DNA of 61,883 nt from CAYNLK01 sp964398055. GTDB taxonomy: Bacteria > Chloroflexota > Anaerolineae > 4572-78 > J111. The position numbers were made by a program, and so were the translations under genes. The stretch covers positions 1-61,883 of the forward strand of contig CAYNLK010000036.1 in NCBI GenBank assembly GCA_964398055.1, read 5' to 3'. Each line of letters starts with the position of its first letter. Position 1 is the first letter of the stretch. Shown piece after piece: positions 7,690 to 16,553 of this stretch. The notes beneath the pieces were generated by a model. It did not search any database, was not told the origin of the DNA, and was given only the letters and a program-made list of their open reading frames with translations.

Positions 7690-8640
7690 ATGCAAGCTGT
7701 CATCCTGGCGGCGGGCAAAGGCTCCCGCTTAAATCCCATCACCCTCCGCCGCACCAAAGCCATGGTGCCGATTCTGGGCAAGCCGATTGTCGAGCGGGTG
7801 ATGGAAAACCTGGTTGAGAACGGTATTCGCGAATTCATCATGGTCATCAGCCGCGAAGATGGCGAAGTAGGCAGTTATTTTCGGGAAAGATCGCGGCTGG
7901 ATGTGGAGGTGCAGTTCGTGGTCCAATCGGAGCGGCTGGGCATGGCCAATGCCCTCAGCCTGGCCGCGCCCTACCTGCACGACGCCTTTGTCCTATCGGC
8001 CTGCGACAACCTGGTGCCACGCGAACATATCGCCGAGTTGCTGGCTACCTTTCGCCGGCAGCAGGCCAATGCCGTGCTCAGCCTGATGAAGGTTGAACCG
8101 GCGATGGTCAGCCGCACCGGCATCGTCAACATCCAGGATGGCTATGTCACCCGCATTGTCGAAAAACCCAAACCGGAGGAATCCCCCTCCAATATCGCCA
8201 GCCTGCCGCTGTACGTGTTTTCGCCCCGGCTGCTGGACTATTTGCCGGAAGTCAAACTCTCGCCCCGCGGCGAGTACGAGCTGCAAGACGCCATCCAGAT
8301 GCTCATCGACCGGGCCGGCCGGGTCAGCGGCGTGCTGACCGACAGCCGCCTCCAACTGACCAACGCCGCCGACCTGCTGGCCCTCAACCGCCATTACCTG
8401 ACCACGGGCGGCGACAAGCCCCAGTTGGCTCCGCAAAGCGTCGGCCAGCACACCCACCTGATCACCCCCCTGCGTATTGAAGAGGGCACCGTCATCGGCC
8501 CCGGTTGCGTCATCGGCCCGCGGGTTTACATCGAGCGGGACTGTACCATTGGGGCCGACGTGCTGATCAAGGATGCGGTCATCTTGCGCAACACCGTCAT
8601 CGAGGATGGCCGGCAGGTGGTCGGAGAGGTGGTGTCGTAA
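7690..8640 (+). CDS. Sugar-1-phosphate nucleotidyltransferase with left-handed beta-helix tail
   Basis: A 316-residue enzyme that should couple a nucleoside triphosphate to a sugar-1-phosphate. The N-terminus AVILAAGKGSRLNPIT is the nucleotide-binding signature of the RmlA/GlmU/GalU superfamily, followed by KAMVPILGKPIVE. The strand FVLSACDN corresponds to the metal-binding aspartate region, and VEKPK is the usual sugar-binding block. After about residue 235 come hexapeptide-like repeats (GTVIGPGCVIGPRVYIERDCTIG, given here in parts: GTVIGPGCVIGP and IERDCTIGADVLI) forming a short beta-helix. GGAG lies eight bases before the ATG. It lies 138 bp downstream of the kinase, with a repeat hairpin between, and is probably co-transcribed with it. 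Which nucleotide and sugar it uses is not visible. Confidence 0.82.
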   Translation: MQAVILAAGKGSRLNPITLRRTKAMVPILGKPIVERVMENLVENGIREFIMVISREDGEVGSYFRERSRLDVEVQFVVQSERLGMANALSLAAPYLHDAFVLSACDNLVPREHIAELLATFRRQQANAVLSLMKVEPAMVSRTGIVNIQDGYVTRIVEKPKPEESPSNIASLPLYVFSPRLLDYLPEVKLSPRGEYELQDAIQMLIDRAGRVSGVLTDSRLQLTNAADLLALNRHYLTTGGDKPQLAPQSVGQHTHLITPLRIEEGTVIGPGCVIGPRVYIERDCTIGADVLIKDAVILRNTVIEDGRQVVGEVVS

Positions 8641-8665
8641 AACTGAGATCAGCCGGGATCGCACG

Positions 8666-8740
8666 ATGCTGGTCTGGGATCCGGCCAAGTGCGCCATCAA
8701 CGATGAGTTGCGGGTGGGGGATTACTTGAAGGCCGGATAA
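8666..8740 (+). CDS. Possible 24-residue peptide or gene remnant
   Basis: A short ORF starting MLVWDPAKCAINDEL and ending with the stop at 8738-8740, four bases before the convergent TIR-FGE gene's end. It lacks an obvious ribosome binding site and reads like a fragment of a larger protein. Function unknown. Confidence 0.2.
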   Translation: MLVWDPAKCAINDELRVGDYLKAG

Positions 8741-8744
8741 TTGA

Positions 8745-10364
8745 CTACGGCGTATCCTTGGCGCAACGAAAACCAATATAATTAGTAATCATCCCAGGTC
8801 GCAAGTGAATGCGATCAGTGGAACGAAGATAAGACTTATCGAAATACCACGAGCCACCCCGTAGTACCTTTGAGTCACCCTTGGTCAATCCTGAAGGGTT
8901 AGCATCTGGGGACATAGCGTAATAACCAGAATCATACCAATCAGCTACCCATTCCCATACATTACCTGCCATATCGTAGACACCATACGGGCTAACACCA
9001 GCCTCATATTGGCCCCTAGCAGTTGTGTCTCCCCGACAACCGAAAAAATTTGCCAGATTGCAATCCGGTTCATCATTACCCCACGGGTACAAACGCGCAT
9101 CCGTTCCTCGAGCTGCCTTCTCCCACTCAGCCTCTGTAGGCAAACGTGCCCCGCGCCATTTGCAAAAGTTATTGGCATCTTCCCAAGTAACATAGATGAC
9201 CGGATAATCAGCATATGTAGGATGCCCATAATAGCTACCGCGATCATCAGATGTTGTAACCGCTGGCTTCCGACATCCCCCTACATCCACACACTTGGCA
9301 TAAAGGGCATTAGTGACCTCATATTGGTCAATGTAAAAATCATCCAACATCACTAAATGGACTGGTTTTTCGTCATCGTCACCGTCCTCGTAACCCATCT
9401 GAAACTCCCCGGCCGGAACCAACACCATCGGGACGCCTTTTTCGTCGATAATGGCGGCAGATAGGGTAGGAGTTGGGGTAGGAGTATAAGTCGAAGTAGG
9501 AGTCGGAACGGTCGGTGTAAATGTCGGGGTTGAGGTTGCCAACGGAGACCGATCCTCTTTATCGTTCAGGCCGTCGCCGTCGGTGTCAGGGTTGTTGGGA
9601 TCAGTTTTTTGTTCGATCTCTTCAGCCCAAGTCAGGCCGTCGCCGTCAGCGTCGGTTTCAAGGGCTTGGGCGGTGAGGATTTGTGAGGCAGCGGTAGAGT
9701 CTGGCGTGGGGGTGAGGGTGGCGGTTGGTGGGGTTGGTCCGTTGGGAATGACGGGTGGAGCAGGGGGGATAAGCAGATAGATTATCACGGCAATAGCAAC
9801 CAGAACTATAAGGAAACCAACTATTTTGAGCCAACGAGAAATATCTTTCCAATCAACAATCGTTTGCCCACCATTCGACCCATCCCCCGGATATGGTTCT
9901 GGATCAGGTCGAGGAGGCCGCCGAGTAATGCGGGCAACTTCCCTGGCAATTTTGGCCAAATCTTCATCAACGTGACGGCCATCATCACTCCACACAGGAT
10001 GACCATTTTTGGGTCTGACATTCATTTTTGAAAGCCATGGCATTTCTTGCCAAGCACAATACTTTGCGATGATTGGTATTACGGTTAGTCCCTTATCTTG
10101 AAGCCGATTTAGAAGTGTCGGCACCTCATTTCTCTGGATAAAATCGGAATTCAAAAAATTAGCGGTCACCAGCAAAATCGCTACACTGGCTCTACCCATA
10201 GCCTGGTTAATCTCTTGTTCCCAATCCGCTCCTGCTCCAATTCGGTCATCATTCCAGACATCAATAAGACCACTCTGATTCAAGATTCCCAGGTGTGTTA
10301 GGAGCCTCTCTTTTTCCTCTTCATCTTTATGGCTATAGCTAATGAAAACAGTAGAACGAGTCAT
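8745..10364 (-). CDS. TIR - transmembrane - thrombospondin-3 repeat - FGE/sulfatase-modifying domain fusion
   Basis: A 539-residue modular protein. Residues 5-130 are a TIR domain (VFISYSHKDEEEK at the start; the likely NADase glutamate is E80 in FIQRNEVP). A single membrane span follows at about 171-193. Then come a Thr/Pro linker, calcium-type thrombospondin-3 repeats (DADGDGLTWAEE, DTDGDGLNDKED), a second TP-rich linker, and a C-terminal formylglycine-generating-enzyme-like domain from about residue 305 (LVPAGEFQMG, YEVTNALY, RLPTEAEWEKAARG, GNVWEWVADWY, RGGSW). The topology puts TIR inside and FGE outside. FGE-like domains in such fusions often act as binding modules rather than as enzymes; that is inference. 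The ATG at 10364 is chosen because the TIR fold begins directly after it; an in-frame start 60 bp upstream adds unrelated residues. Confidence 0.85.
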   Translation of the reverse strand: MTRSTVFISYSHKDEEEKERLLTHLGILNQSGLIDVWNDDRIGAGADWEQEINQAMGRASVAILLVTANFLNSDFIQRNEVPTLLNRLQDKGLTVIPIIAKYCAWQEMPWLSKMNVRPKNGHPVWSDDGRHVDEDLAKIAREVARITRRPPRPDPEPYPGDGSNGGQTIVDWKDISRWLKIVGFLIVLVAIAVIIYLLIPPAPPVIPNGPTPPTATLTPTPDSTAASQILTAQALETDADGDGLTWAEEIEQKTDPNNPDTDGDGLNDKEDRSPLATSTPTFTPTVPTPTSTYTPTPTPTLSAAIIDEKGVPMVLVPAGEFQMGYEDGDDDEKPVHLVMLDDFYIDQYEVTNALYAKCVDVGGCRKPAVTTSDDRGSYYGHPTYADYPVIYVTWEDANNFCKWRGARLPTEAEWEKAARGTDARLYPWGNDEPDCNLANFFGCRGDTTARGQYEAGVSPYGVYDMAGNVWEWVADWYDSGYYAMSPDANPSGLTKGDSKVLRGGSWYFDKSYLRSTDRIHLRPGMITNYIGFRCAKDTP

Positions 10365-10528
10365 TTTGATGTCCCCGGTGACTGAGTTTACATTGGTACT
10401 GAACCGTTTATGCGAGGGCCACAAAGCAATTCATACTCGAAGAATAAAGGCTACTCCAAGTATAAAGCAACTTTTTTCACGAAGCAAACAATTTTGAAGA
10501 AACGGCGGGGCAAATTGGCGCAGAAAAA

Positions 10529-10951
10529 TTATGACAATAGACGGGTGAAGCCAGCCTGAATAAAGTGGTGATCGGAAGTAAAGGCTCGTTTGACCCCATA
10601 ATCTTGCATCACCACAAAGCTAATGCAATCCGTCAGGCTCCAGTCTTTATCGGGGCGCTCCACAAAAAGCTGCCAGCCTCGCTGCCAAAGGTGTGAGTCT
10701 ATGTGAACAATCGTGGCAACGCCGATGGCAGCAGATTCCTGCATGGCGGCGATGATACTGCGGGCTAATGGACGCCAGGCTACTTTACTGAAAGTATTGG
10801 CTACCTCGGTCAAGATAGCATCGGTGCTCAAAACGTGAGTTCTGGATTGGGCCAGCTTTACACTCACGGCAATAGCAGCCGCGTGCAAGTCATCATCGGC
10901 ATTACTCAGAGCAACAAAAGCGGCAGTATCCCAAAAGACTGTTTCAGCCAT
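10529..10951 (-). CDS. PIN-domain ribonuclease toxin, second pair
   Basis: A 140-residue PIN protein: VFWDTAAFVALSNADD at the N-terminus gives the first acidic residue, ILTEVAN the second, and DWSLTDCISFVVM the third, with FTSDHHF near the end. It should be a Mg-dependent RNase. The ATG at 10951 overlaps the antitoxin's last codons (10944-10951), the arrangement expected for coupling. An earlier in-frame ATG at 10972 has no ribosome binding site and would add seven Lys/Gln-rich residues. It is not closely similar to the first PIN protein at 778-1239. Confidence 0.82.
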   Translation of the reverse strand: MAETVFWDTAAFVALSNADDDLHAAAIAVSVKLAQSRTHVLSTDAILTEVANTFSKVAWRPLARSIIAAMQESAAIGVATIVHIDSHLWQRGWQLFVERPDKDWSLTDCISFVVMQDYGVKRAFTSDHHFIQAGFTRLLS

Positions 10952-11183
10952 TTGCTTTTTTTTCTGAACCATAAAGGTAGTGGTCGTGCTGGTGGGCCAG
11001 GTCAGTTATACCCGTAGAGATAGCCTGGTGGTGAATCTGGTAAATGGGTGGAGTTTCAGCAATCGTGGCCGGGCCGGTATTTTTCAACAGACGTTCAAGA
11101 AATTTCAAAATGCCGGGGAGCTGCTCGTCGGGGAGCTTTTCGATAAGCCGATAGATTTGCTGTCGAGCAGTTTCAGTTGTCAT
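10944..11183 (-). CDS. Antitoxin partner of the second PIN toxin
   Basis: A 79-residue protein upstream of and overlapping the toxin gene. The N-terminal half (QIYRLIEKLPDEQLPGILKF) is a helical, acidic segment like DUF2281-type antitoxins. The C-terminal half holds IYQIHHQAISTGITDLA and ends HDHYLYGSEKK, similar to antitoxin tails ending in DHYLYG. The start at 11183 has AAGGAAG five bases upstream; the longer frame extending to 11330 has no such signal and its extra residues look non-coding. DNA binding is not evident from the sequence. Confidence 0.7.
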   Translation of the reverse strand: MTTETARQQIYRLIEKLPDEQLPGILKFLERLLKNTGPATIAETPPIYQIHHQAISTGITDLAHQHDHYLYGSEKKANG

Positions 11184-11265
11184 CTTATCTTCCTTACCGG
11201 AGCTATCAACCTTTACATTTGATATTGTAAGCGGCTCAGACCTTTCCGTCAACCTTGTTACGGTT

Positions 11266-12600
11266 TTACCAGGCAGAATACTTTGGCATTGCAAACAACG
11301 CTTGCGCCGCCGGGCTGAGGAAATCATCATTATTTGGACCGGGGCGGAGGATGGAGTAACCGGCCGCCGGATGGCAGCGACCGTAGCGACCGGTCAGGGC
11401 AAAATCGTAGACCACGAACATCGGTCCCATCCAGGGCCAGTTCTGGTGGGCGTATTCATAGGCCGCCACCAGGTAATCGGCCTGCTGCTGCGGGGTGACC
11501 TGCCAGCGGGTGTGCTCCCCGAAGTCGCAGTCGGGGATGCCGGCCAGCCAGCTAAATTCGGTGGCCCAGATGGGGGTATCGCTATCGCCGTACCGCTCCA
11601 TAATGGCCCGCTGGGCTTCCGGTTTGCGGAAGTAGGGCCAGCCGTTGCCGGCCTCATCGATGCCGGTGGGATGATCGACCGGCCAGGGGCCGCCGTAGGG
11701 GTGGCTACCGACCGCGTCCATCAAGCCCTTGGCCCCGTTGGCGTACATACCCTCCAAAAACTTCAAATCATCATAATCCCCTCCCGGCGAGGGCGCGCCA
11801 CTGACGATGATGGCCTGGGGGTCGGCCTCACGGATCGCTCGCGAGGTCGCCCGCAGCAGAGCCACATATTCGGCCGGGTTGGGATTGCCCTCCCATTCAA
11901 AATTGAGATTCGGTTCGTTCCAGATTTCGTAGGCAATGGTCTTGTACAGGCCGCCGTAACGCTCGCGGATGAACTCGGCCGACCTGGCCGCGTTTTTGGC
12001 ATAGGTTTCTACTTCCTCGGCGGTGCGGGGCGCATCCGGCAGACCGGCCTCAGTCCAAACCACCAGTTTGAGCAGAACTTGCTCGACGCCGCTTTTACGC
12101 AAGTCGCTGAGCAGGTTGTCGGCGTTGGTCAGGAAGTTGGTCTCTTTACGAATGTTCAGATCGTGCTTGGCCCAGGTGAAGCCGCCCTGCACGGCCAGAG
12201 CCATATTTTTGGCTTCGGCCAACTGCACACCGTAACCCAGGTGAGGGTGGTCGATGGAGGGACTGGTTGGTTGCGACCGAAGGGAGGTTGGTTGGCTGGT
12301 TGGTTGGTTGGCGGCAACAACCGGTGGGGGTAGCGGAGTCGGCGTCGGCGCAACCGTAGCCGTGGGCGTGGGTTGGCTGGCGGCGGTGGGGATTGGCGTA
12401 GGCGAGAAAGTCGGGGTAGCGGTTGGCGGCTCAGGAGTGGGCGTAACGGTAAAGGTTGGGATGAGGGTAGGCGTTGGGGTCTGAAAACGCACCGGTCTGA
12501 GGCGAGTAATCTGGGGTTTGACTTCAGCCTGGCCCAGCGGATTACCGCAAGCGAGTAAGGGGAAAAGCAATAAGATGAAGATCAAATAAATAAACCGCAC
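11266..12600 (-). CDS. Secreted lipoprotein with GH39-like (beta/alpha)8 glycosidase domain
   Basis: A 444-residue surface lipoprotein. The N-terminus is a short hydrophobic signal ending in the lipobox LLAC. A long Thr/Pro linker (about 30-120) follows, including a stretch encoded by a GGTT-type repeat. The remaining 320 residues are a clan GH-A-like barrel: IAYEIWNEPNLNF carries the acid/base glutamate and IWATEFSWLAG the likely nucleophile. The closest families by eye are GH39/GH5-type xylosidases or related carbohydrate-binding pseudo-glycosidases. I chose the GTG at 12600 with AAGG six bases upstream. The longer frame to 12672 reads through a heptanucleotide array, and its extra residues (FTFHSSRFTF) are repeat-encoded. 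Confidence 0.78.
   Translation of the reverse strand: MRFIYLIFILLLFPLLACGNPLGQAEVKPQITRLRPVRFQTPTPTLIPTFTVTPTPEPPTATPTFSPTPIPTAASQPTPTATVAPTPTPLPPPVVAANQPTSQPTSLRSQPTSPSIDHPHLGYGVQLAEAKNMALAVQGGFTWAKHDLNIRKETNFLTNADNLLSDLRKSGVEQVLLKLVVWTEAGLPDAPRTAEEVETYAKNAARSAEFIRERYGGLYKTIAYEIWNEPNLNFEWEGNPNPAEYVALLRATSRAIREADPQAIIVSGAPSPGGDYDDLKFLEGMYANGAKGLMDAVGSHPYGGPWPVDHPTGIDEAGNGWPYFRKPEAQRAIMERYGDSDTPIWATEFSWLAGIPDCDFGEHTRWQVTPQQQADYLVAAYEYAHQNWPWMGPMFVVYDFALTGRYGRCHPAAGYSILRPGPNNDDFLSPAAQALFAMPKYSAW
12262..12314. repeat. GGTT/AACC tetranucleotide tract inside the GH39-like gene
   Basis: Degenerate GGTT units within the linker of the glycosidase gene, read in frame as Pro/Thr/Ser/Gln-rich sequence. 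The same words form the larger tract at 12664-12741. Confidence 0.55.
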
Positions 12601-12611
12601 GGTAGGCCTTA

Positions 12612-12648
12612 AAAACGTGAAACGTGAAGAGTGAAACGTGAAAACGTA
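12612..12648. repeat. Heptanucleotide array, ACGTGAA type
   Basis: About five units of 7 bp (ACGTGAA, GAGTGAA and variants) just upstream of the GH39-like gene. On the minus strand it reads TTCACGT. The family recurs at 52189-52210 and, in frame, at 56646-56696. Confidence 0.65.
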
Positions 12649-12663
12649 ATGATTTACCCTGAA

Positions 12664-12732
<69 letters not shown>

Positions 12733-12741
<9 letters not shown>

Positions 12742-13992
12742 CCGGCCATTCCCCGACAAAGTGAACAGGCTGATCTCCGGCGGACAGAGCAAGCGCAGCC
12801 GGGGAGCGCTCAGCCCTTCCAGGCCGATGCCCCGGCTGATGTAAAGGGTGGTGCCCTGTTCAACATAAGCGCCCATCTCGTACTGTTTGCCCAGGGCGCT
12901 GCTGGTGAGAATAGCGCCATACAGTGGCAATCGCACCTGCCCCCCGTGAGTGTGACCACACAGGTACAAATCAACTGGATAATCCCGCACCACCGGCATC
13001 AACTCCGGCGAGTGATAGAGCAGCACCCGCAGCGAGTTGGGCGGAGTCAACTGAATCATTGCCCGAAAAATCTGGGCGTCAATGGCCAGATCGTGGTCGC
13101 AATCCAGCCCCAACAGCGACAGAGTTCGCCCGTCGGGCAGGTTCAGCACGGCCACTTCATCCCGCAGTAAGCGAATGTTGAGATCATCGAACAGGGCGGG
13201 GGTAGTCTCGCGGGGATCAACCGGGGGACTGCCCAGGGTGGCATACACGCCCAAAGGGGCCTCTAGCTCAGTCAACACCCGCCGCACCTCGGCCCGGGCG
13301 GTCGGATCATCGACATAAGAGAGATTGAGATAATCGCCGGTGATGACGATCAGATCAGGTTGAGCCTGTTTGACCAGGGTGAGCAGGTGGGCCTCCCGGC
13401 GAGTCAAACGTTCCAGGTGGAGGTCACTCAGGTGAAGCAGGCGAAGGGGAGACGAGGCAGTTGAGAAGTGCGGCGATTGCAGCGTTTGCCGGGTGAGCGT
13501 TAACGCAAAAGGCTCCACCACTGTCCCCCACAAATACAGGGTCGTCCCGATCAACTGAAGCAGTCCCAGCAGCCACAACAGGAGATAGGCGGAGTCACCC
13601 CAACCGAATAGCCAGGCCGCCAGCCCCAACAAAACAGCCAGCCCCAGCCGCGGCGCGGTCATCACCACCAGTTGCGGCCCAACCGGGCCAAAAGAGCGAC
13701 CCGACTCCGGCAGCCACGACAGCAGCACCCAATCAGCCAGGGCAAAAGCCAGGTAGATGGCGGCCGCGCTGAAAGCCACCGGCCCCAACGGCAGCCAGGC
13801 CGACCAGACCAGCCCGGCCGCGACCAGCAACAAAACGGCCAGTTTCCAGGCCGGCCAGGCTGCCGGGATGTGGGTGATGAGGAAAAGCTGGTGCAACCAG
13901 CGCTTTTCTAAGACGTCTCGATTGGATTGGCCGCGGCGCTGGCCGGCGGGATGGTACGTAACCGTGACAGCTTCAACCTGTTCGTTTAACAT
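12733..13992 (-). CDS. Membrane-anchored metallophosphoesterase lacking the Asn-His motif
   Basis: A 419-residue calcineurin-like phosphoesterase of the YaeI/YkuE type. Four to five hydrophobic segments fill residues about 38-165. The catalytic domain follows with LLHLSDLHLE (metal site 1), VITGDYLN (bridging aspartate), LLYHSPE and LCGHTHGGQVRLP (last metal ligands). Where the family has GNHD, this protein reads VYATLGSPPVD, so the invariant Asn-His pair is missing. Either the activity is lost or another residue serves. Relatives act on lipid-linked phosphates at the membrane, but the substrate here is unknown. The C-terminus runs into a tetranucleotide repeat. The ATG has no clear ribosome binding site. 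Confidence 0.82.
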
Positions 13993-14093
13993 AACAAAAA
14001 AACGGTGGCCGGGAAAGATCCGAACTGGCCGGCGGAAGTGGGTTCAATTCGGCCACCTGCAACCTCCTGTCTGCTAATTTTCACTGCGTTGGA

Positions 14094-15917
14094 TCACTCC
14101 GCCGGATAACTCCGCTGGAGTATGACCAGGGTAAAATCATCATAAGGCGCCGTGGTAGCGCTGAACTCGCTGACTGCCTGGCGGATTTGGGCGACCAGGG
14201 CGTGGGGGCCATCACCCCAATGCTCCCGCAGAATTCGCCTAAGCCCCTCTTCGCCAAAGATGTCGGCCGAGGTATTGAAAACCTCAGTGACCCCATCGGT
14301 GTAAAAGACAACCCCATCACCGGGTTCAAGCTGGCGCCGCCCCACTTCCGGCTCGATTTCGGGTTTTACCCCCAGCACCATGCCGCGCACCTGAAGAGAC
14401 TCGATCTGGCCGGTGGCTCTGATCAACAGCGGCGGATTGTGACCGGCATTGGCGTAAGTCAACCGGCCGGTCTCGGTGTCAAGGATGGCATAAAAGAGCG
14501 ACACGAATTTGCCGCGCCGGGTATCGGGGATCAGCAGTTGGTTGGTCCGCTTCAGCATCGCACCGGGATCGCTTTGGCCCGGGGCCGTAGCCCGGATTAG
14601 AGCACGGGTCAGAGCCATATAGAGCGCCGCGGGCATCCCTTTGCCGGCCACGTCGGCCACTACCAGGCCCAATTGGGCCGGACCGACTTCTATCACGTCA
14701 TAAAAGTCGCCGCTGACCTCCTGGGCGGCCTGCCAGAAGGCCGCCGCTTCCCAGCCGGGCGGCGTCGACAAATCGGCGGGCAAAAGAGAGGTCTGAATTT
14801 CGTGAGCCAGCTCCAATTCGTGCGCCAGGCGCTCTTGCTGCAACTTCTGCTCGTACAAATATTTACTTTCGATAGCCACGGAGGCATGGTGGGCAATGCC
14901 GCTCAAAAGCCGAATATCAACATCGTCAATCGCCGACGGGCCGGTCAACGTAACCAGCATCAGCCCTAACATATCGCCGTGGGCCAGGATGGGCAAGAGC
15001 ACGAGCGCGTCCAAATCCAGCCCGGCCACCAACTCTGGCGGCAACCGCTTCCGACGGCCGGCCTGGACGATGACCAACGGACTACTATTTTGGTTGAGTA
15101 GTTTGACCGCCGGGACCCTGGTCTGTTTAATCGGATAACGGTGGAAGAACTCCAGTGCAGCCGGGCTAAAGCCGGAAGCAACCGCCGGTTCAAAGATATC
15201 GGCATTTTGGGCTCGTAGCCAGATGGCGCAGCGGTCCACCCCGCTTAACAGCGAGGCAATCTGGGTGATCGAACCCAGGGCCTGGCCCAAATCGTCGTAA
15301 TCCTGGGTCGCTTCGGCTACCTTCAGCAAGGCGTTGCTGATTTGGGCCTCTCGTTGAGACACCCAATAAAGGCGGGTGTCTTCGACCGCCATCGACACCA
15401 GGCCGGCCAGCGTCCGCAAAACCAGCAGGTCGATCTCGTCGAAATCCTCGGGGTAATCCAGTTGCACATCCAGAACGCCCAGGAGTCGATCTTCCACTTT
15501 CAACGGAAGCGCAATTTCGGCCTGGGTGTTTGGGTATTCGGGGCTGTAACGAAATCGTTTTTCTCGCCACACGTCGCTGACCACCAGTTCCTGTTGGTGC
15601 GCCGCCACCCAGCCAATAATGCCTTGCCCCAGCGGAATTTCGATTTTCTCTTGGGGGATATGAGCCTCGGCCACGGTGAAAGTAGCCGCCGGTCCGGCTT
15701 GGGCCCGAGCGACCAGCAGCTCATCCTCTTCCAGGATGTAGAGCGAAACCGCGTAGAACTCGAAGGTCTGATAAATTAGACCGACCACCCGGACCAGTAG
15801 TTCGTTCAGATTATAGATGCCGGTCACTTGGGTGGCGACCTGGCTAACCAGGGCCAACTGCTCCAGCCGCCACAACTCGGTACGGCTTTGCGACAGTACA
15901 GTCGAACTATTGGTCAT
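14094..15917 (-). CDS. GAF-GAF-PP2C (SpoIIE/RsbU-like) serine phosphatase
   Basis: A 607-residue cytosolic phosphatase predicted to dephosphorylate the STAS antagonist encoded two genes upstream. Two GAF sensor domains occupy about residues 35-185 and 205-355. After a helical linker (QERLAHELELAHEIQTSLLP, the usual RsbU/SpoIIE connector) comes the PP2C domain, about 385-600, with SGDFYDVIE and VVADVAGKGMPAALYMA as metal-binding motifs and VFYTDGVTEVFN near the end. The start codon overlaps the stop of the HATPase gene by four bases (ATGA), so the two are coupled. The signal sensed by the GAF domains is unknown. Confidence 0.88.
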   Translation of the reverse strand: MTNSSTVLSQSRTELWRLEQLALVSQVATQVTGIYNLNELLVRVVGLIYQTFEFYAVSLYILEEDELLVARAQAGPAATFTVAEAHIPQEKIEIPLGQGIIGWVAAHQQELVVSDVWREKRFRYSPEYPNTQAEIALPLKVEDRLLGVLDVQLDYPEDFDEIDLLVLRTLAGLVSMAVEDTRLYWVSQREAQISNALLKVAEATQDYDDLGQALGSITQIASLLSGVDRCAIWLRAQNADIFEPAVASGFSPAALEFFHRYPIKQTRVPAVKLLNQNSSPLVIVQAGRRKRLPPELVAGLDLDALVLLPILAHGDMLGLMLVTLTGPSAIDDVDIRLLSGIAHHASVAIESKYLYEQKLQQERLAHELELAHEIQTSLLPADLSTPPGWEAAAFWQAAQEVSGDFYDVIEVGPAQLGLVVADVAGKGMPAALYMALTRALIRATAPGQSDPGAMLKRTNQLLIPDTRRGKFVSLFYAILDTETGRLTYANAGHNPPLLIRATGQIESLQVRGMVLGVKPEIEPEVGRRQLEPGDGVVFYTDGVTEVFNTSADIFGEEGLRRILREHWGDGPHALVAQIRQAVSEFSATTAPYDDFTLVILQRSYPAE

Positions 15918-16345
15918 GATAACGACTCCCGGCGTTTGAACAGGGTCAACTGGTTGCCGGCAGGTGTGCCGAATTTGAATTCAACCTGATCCATGAGATT
16001 CCTGATAAAGAACATGCCCATCCCGCCCGATTGCCGCGCTTCAAGGGGGGCCGTAATATCGAATTCAGGTACGTTGATTGGGGAAAAAGGTTGGCCATGA
16101 TCATAAATAACAATTTGCAGGCCATCCTCTTGAATCTGGCAGGTCAACCGGATCTGGCCGCGTCCCTCACCCCCATAGGCATGTTCGATGATGTTGGTAC
16201 AGGCCTCATCAACCGCCATTTTGACCGCATACACGGCTCGGTCATCCAGGCCGGCGCGTCTGGCTGCGTCGCCGACAAACTCCCCGATACGGGCCAGGTT
16301 CTTGAAATAACCCCTAATTGTAAGTTGATTGCGGTTAGGGTCCAC
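15914..16345 (-). CDS. Anti-sigma-factor-type serine kinase (RsbW/SpoIIAB-like HATPase)
   Basis: A 143-residue GHKL ATPase. VDEACTNIIEHAYGG is the N box that binds Mg-ATP, VIYDHGQPF the G1 box, and GGMGMFFIRNLMDQVEF the G2/lid region. In the partner-switching scheme it phosphorylates the STAS protein and sequesters either a sigma factor or another target; no sigma factor gene is adjacent, so the target is open. GTG start. It lies 206 bp downstream of the STAS gene, and that gap holds a repeat hairpin which could tune the ratio of the two proteins. Confidence 0.88.
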   Translation of the reverse strand: MDPNRNQLTIRGYFKNLARIGEFVGDAARRAGLDDRAVYAVKMAVDEACTNIIEHAYGGEGRGQIRLTCQIQEDGLQIVIYDHGQPFSPINVPEFDITAPLEARQSGGMGMFFIRNLMDQVEFKFGTPAGNQLTLFKRRESLS

Positions 16346-16429
16346 GAACTTCTGCTGCCAGGAATTGTCTATGTAAGCGGCAAAAAAGAACCGTCACCCC
16401 AGCCGCTAGGCCAATGAGGACGGCCCAAA

Positions 16430-16553
16430 TAATTGTGAATTGTGAATTGTGAATTGTAAATGGCGAATTATTAATGAGCGATGATGACGAGCGGCAACTG
16501 AACTACGACTCTTCCTAAAATCATTCACAATTCATTATTCACCATTCACCATT
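16430..16553. repeat. Inverted pair of heptanucleotide arrays, GAATTGT / ATTCACA type
   Basis: Left array (16430-16476): TGAATTG units then drifting variants. Right array (16520-16553): ATTCACA, ATTCATT, ATTCACC units. The two are complementary and face each other across 43 bp, so RNA from the rsbV-rsbW spacer could form a long imperfect stem-loop. Confidence 0.7.
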
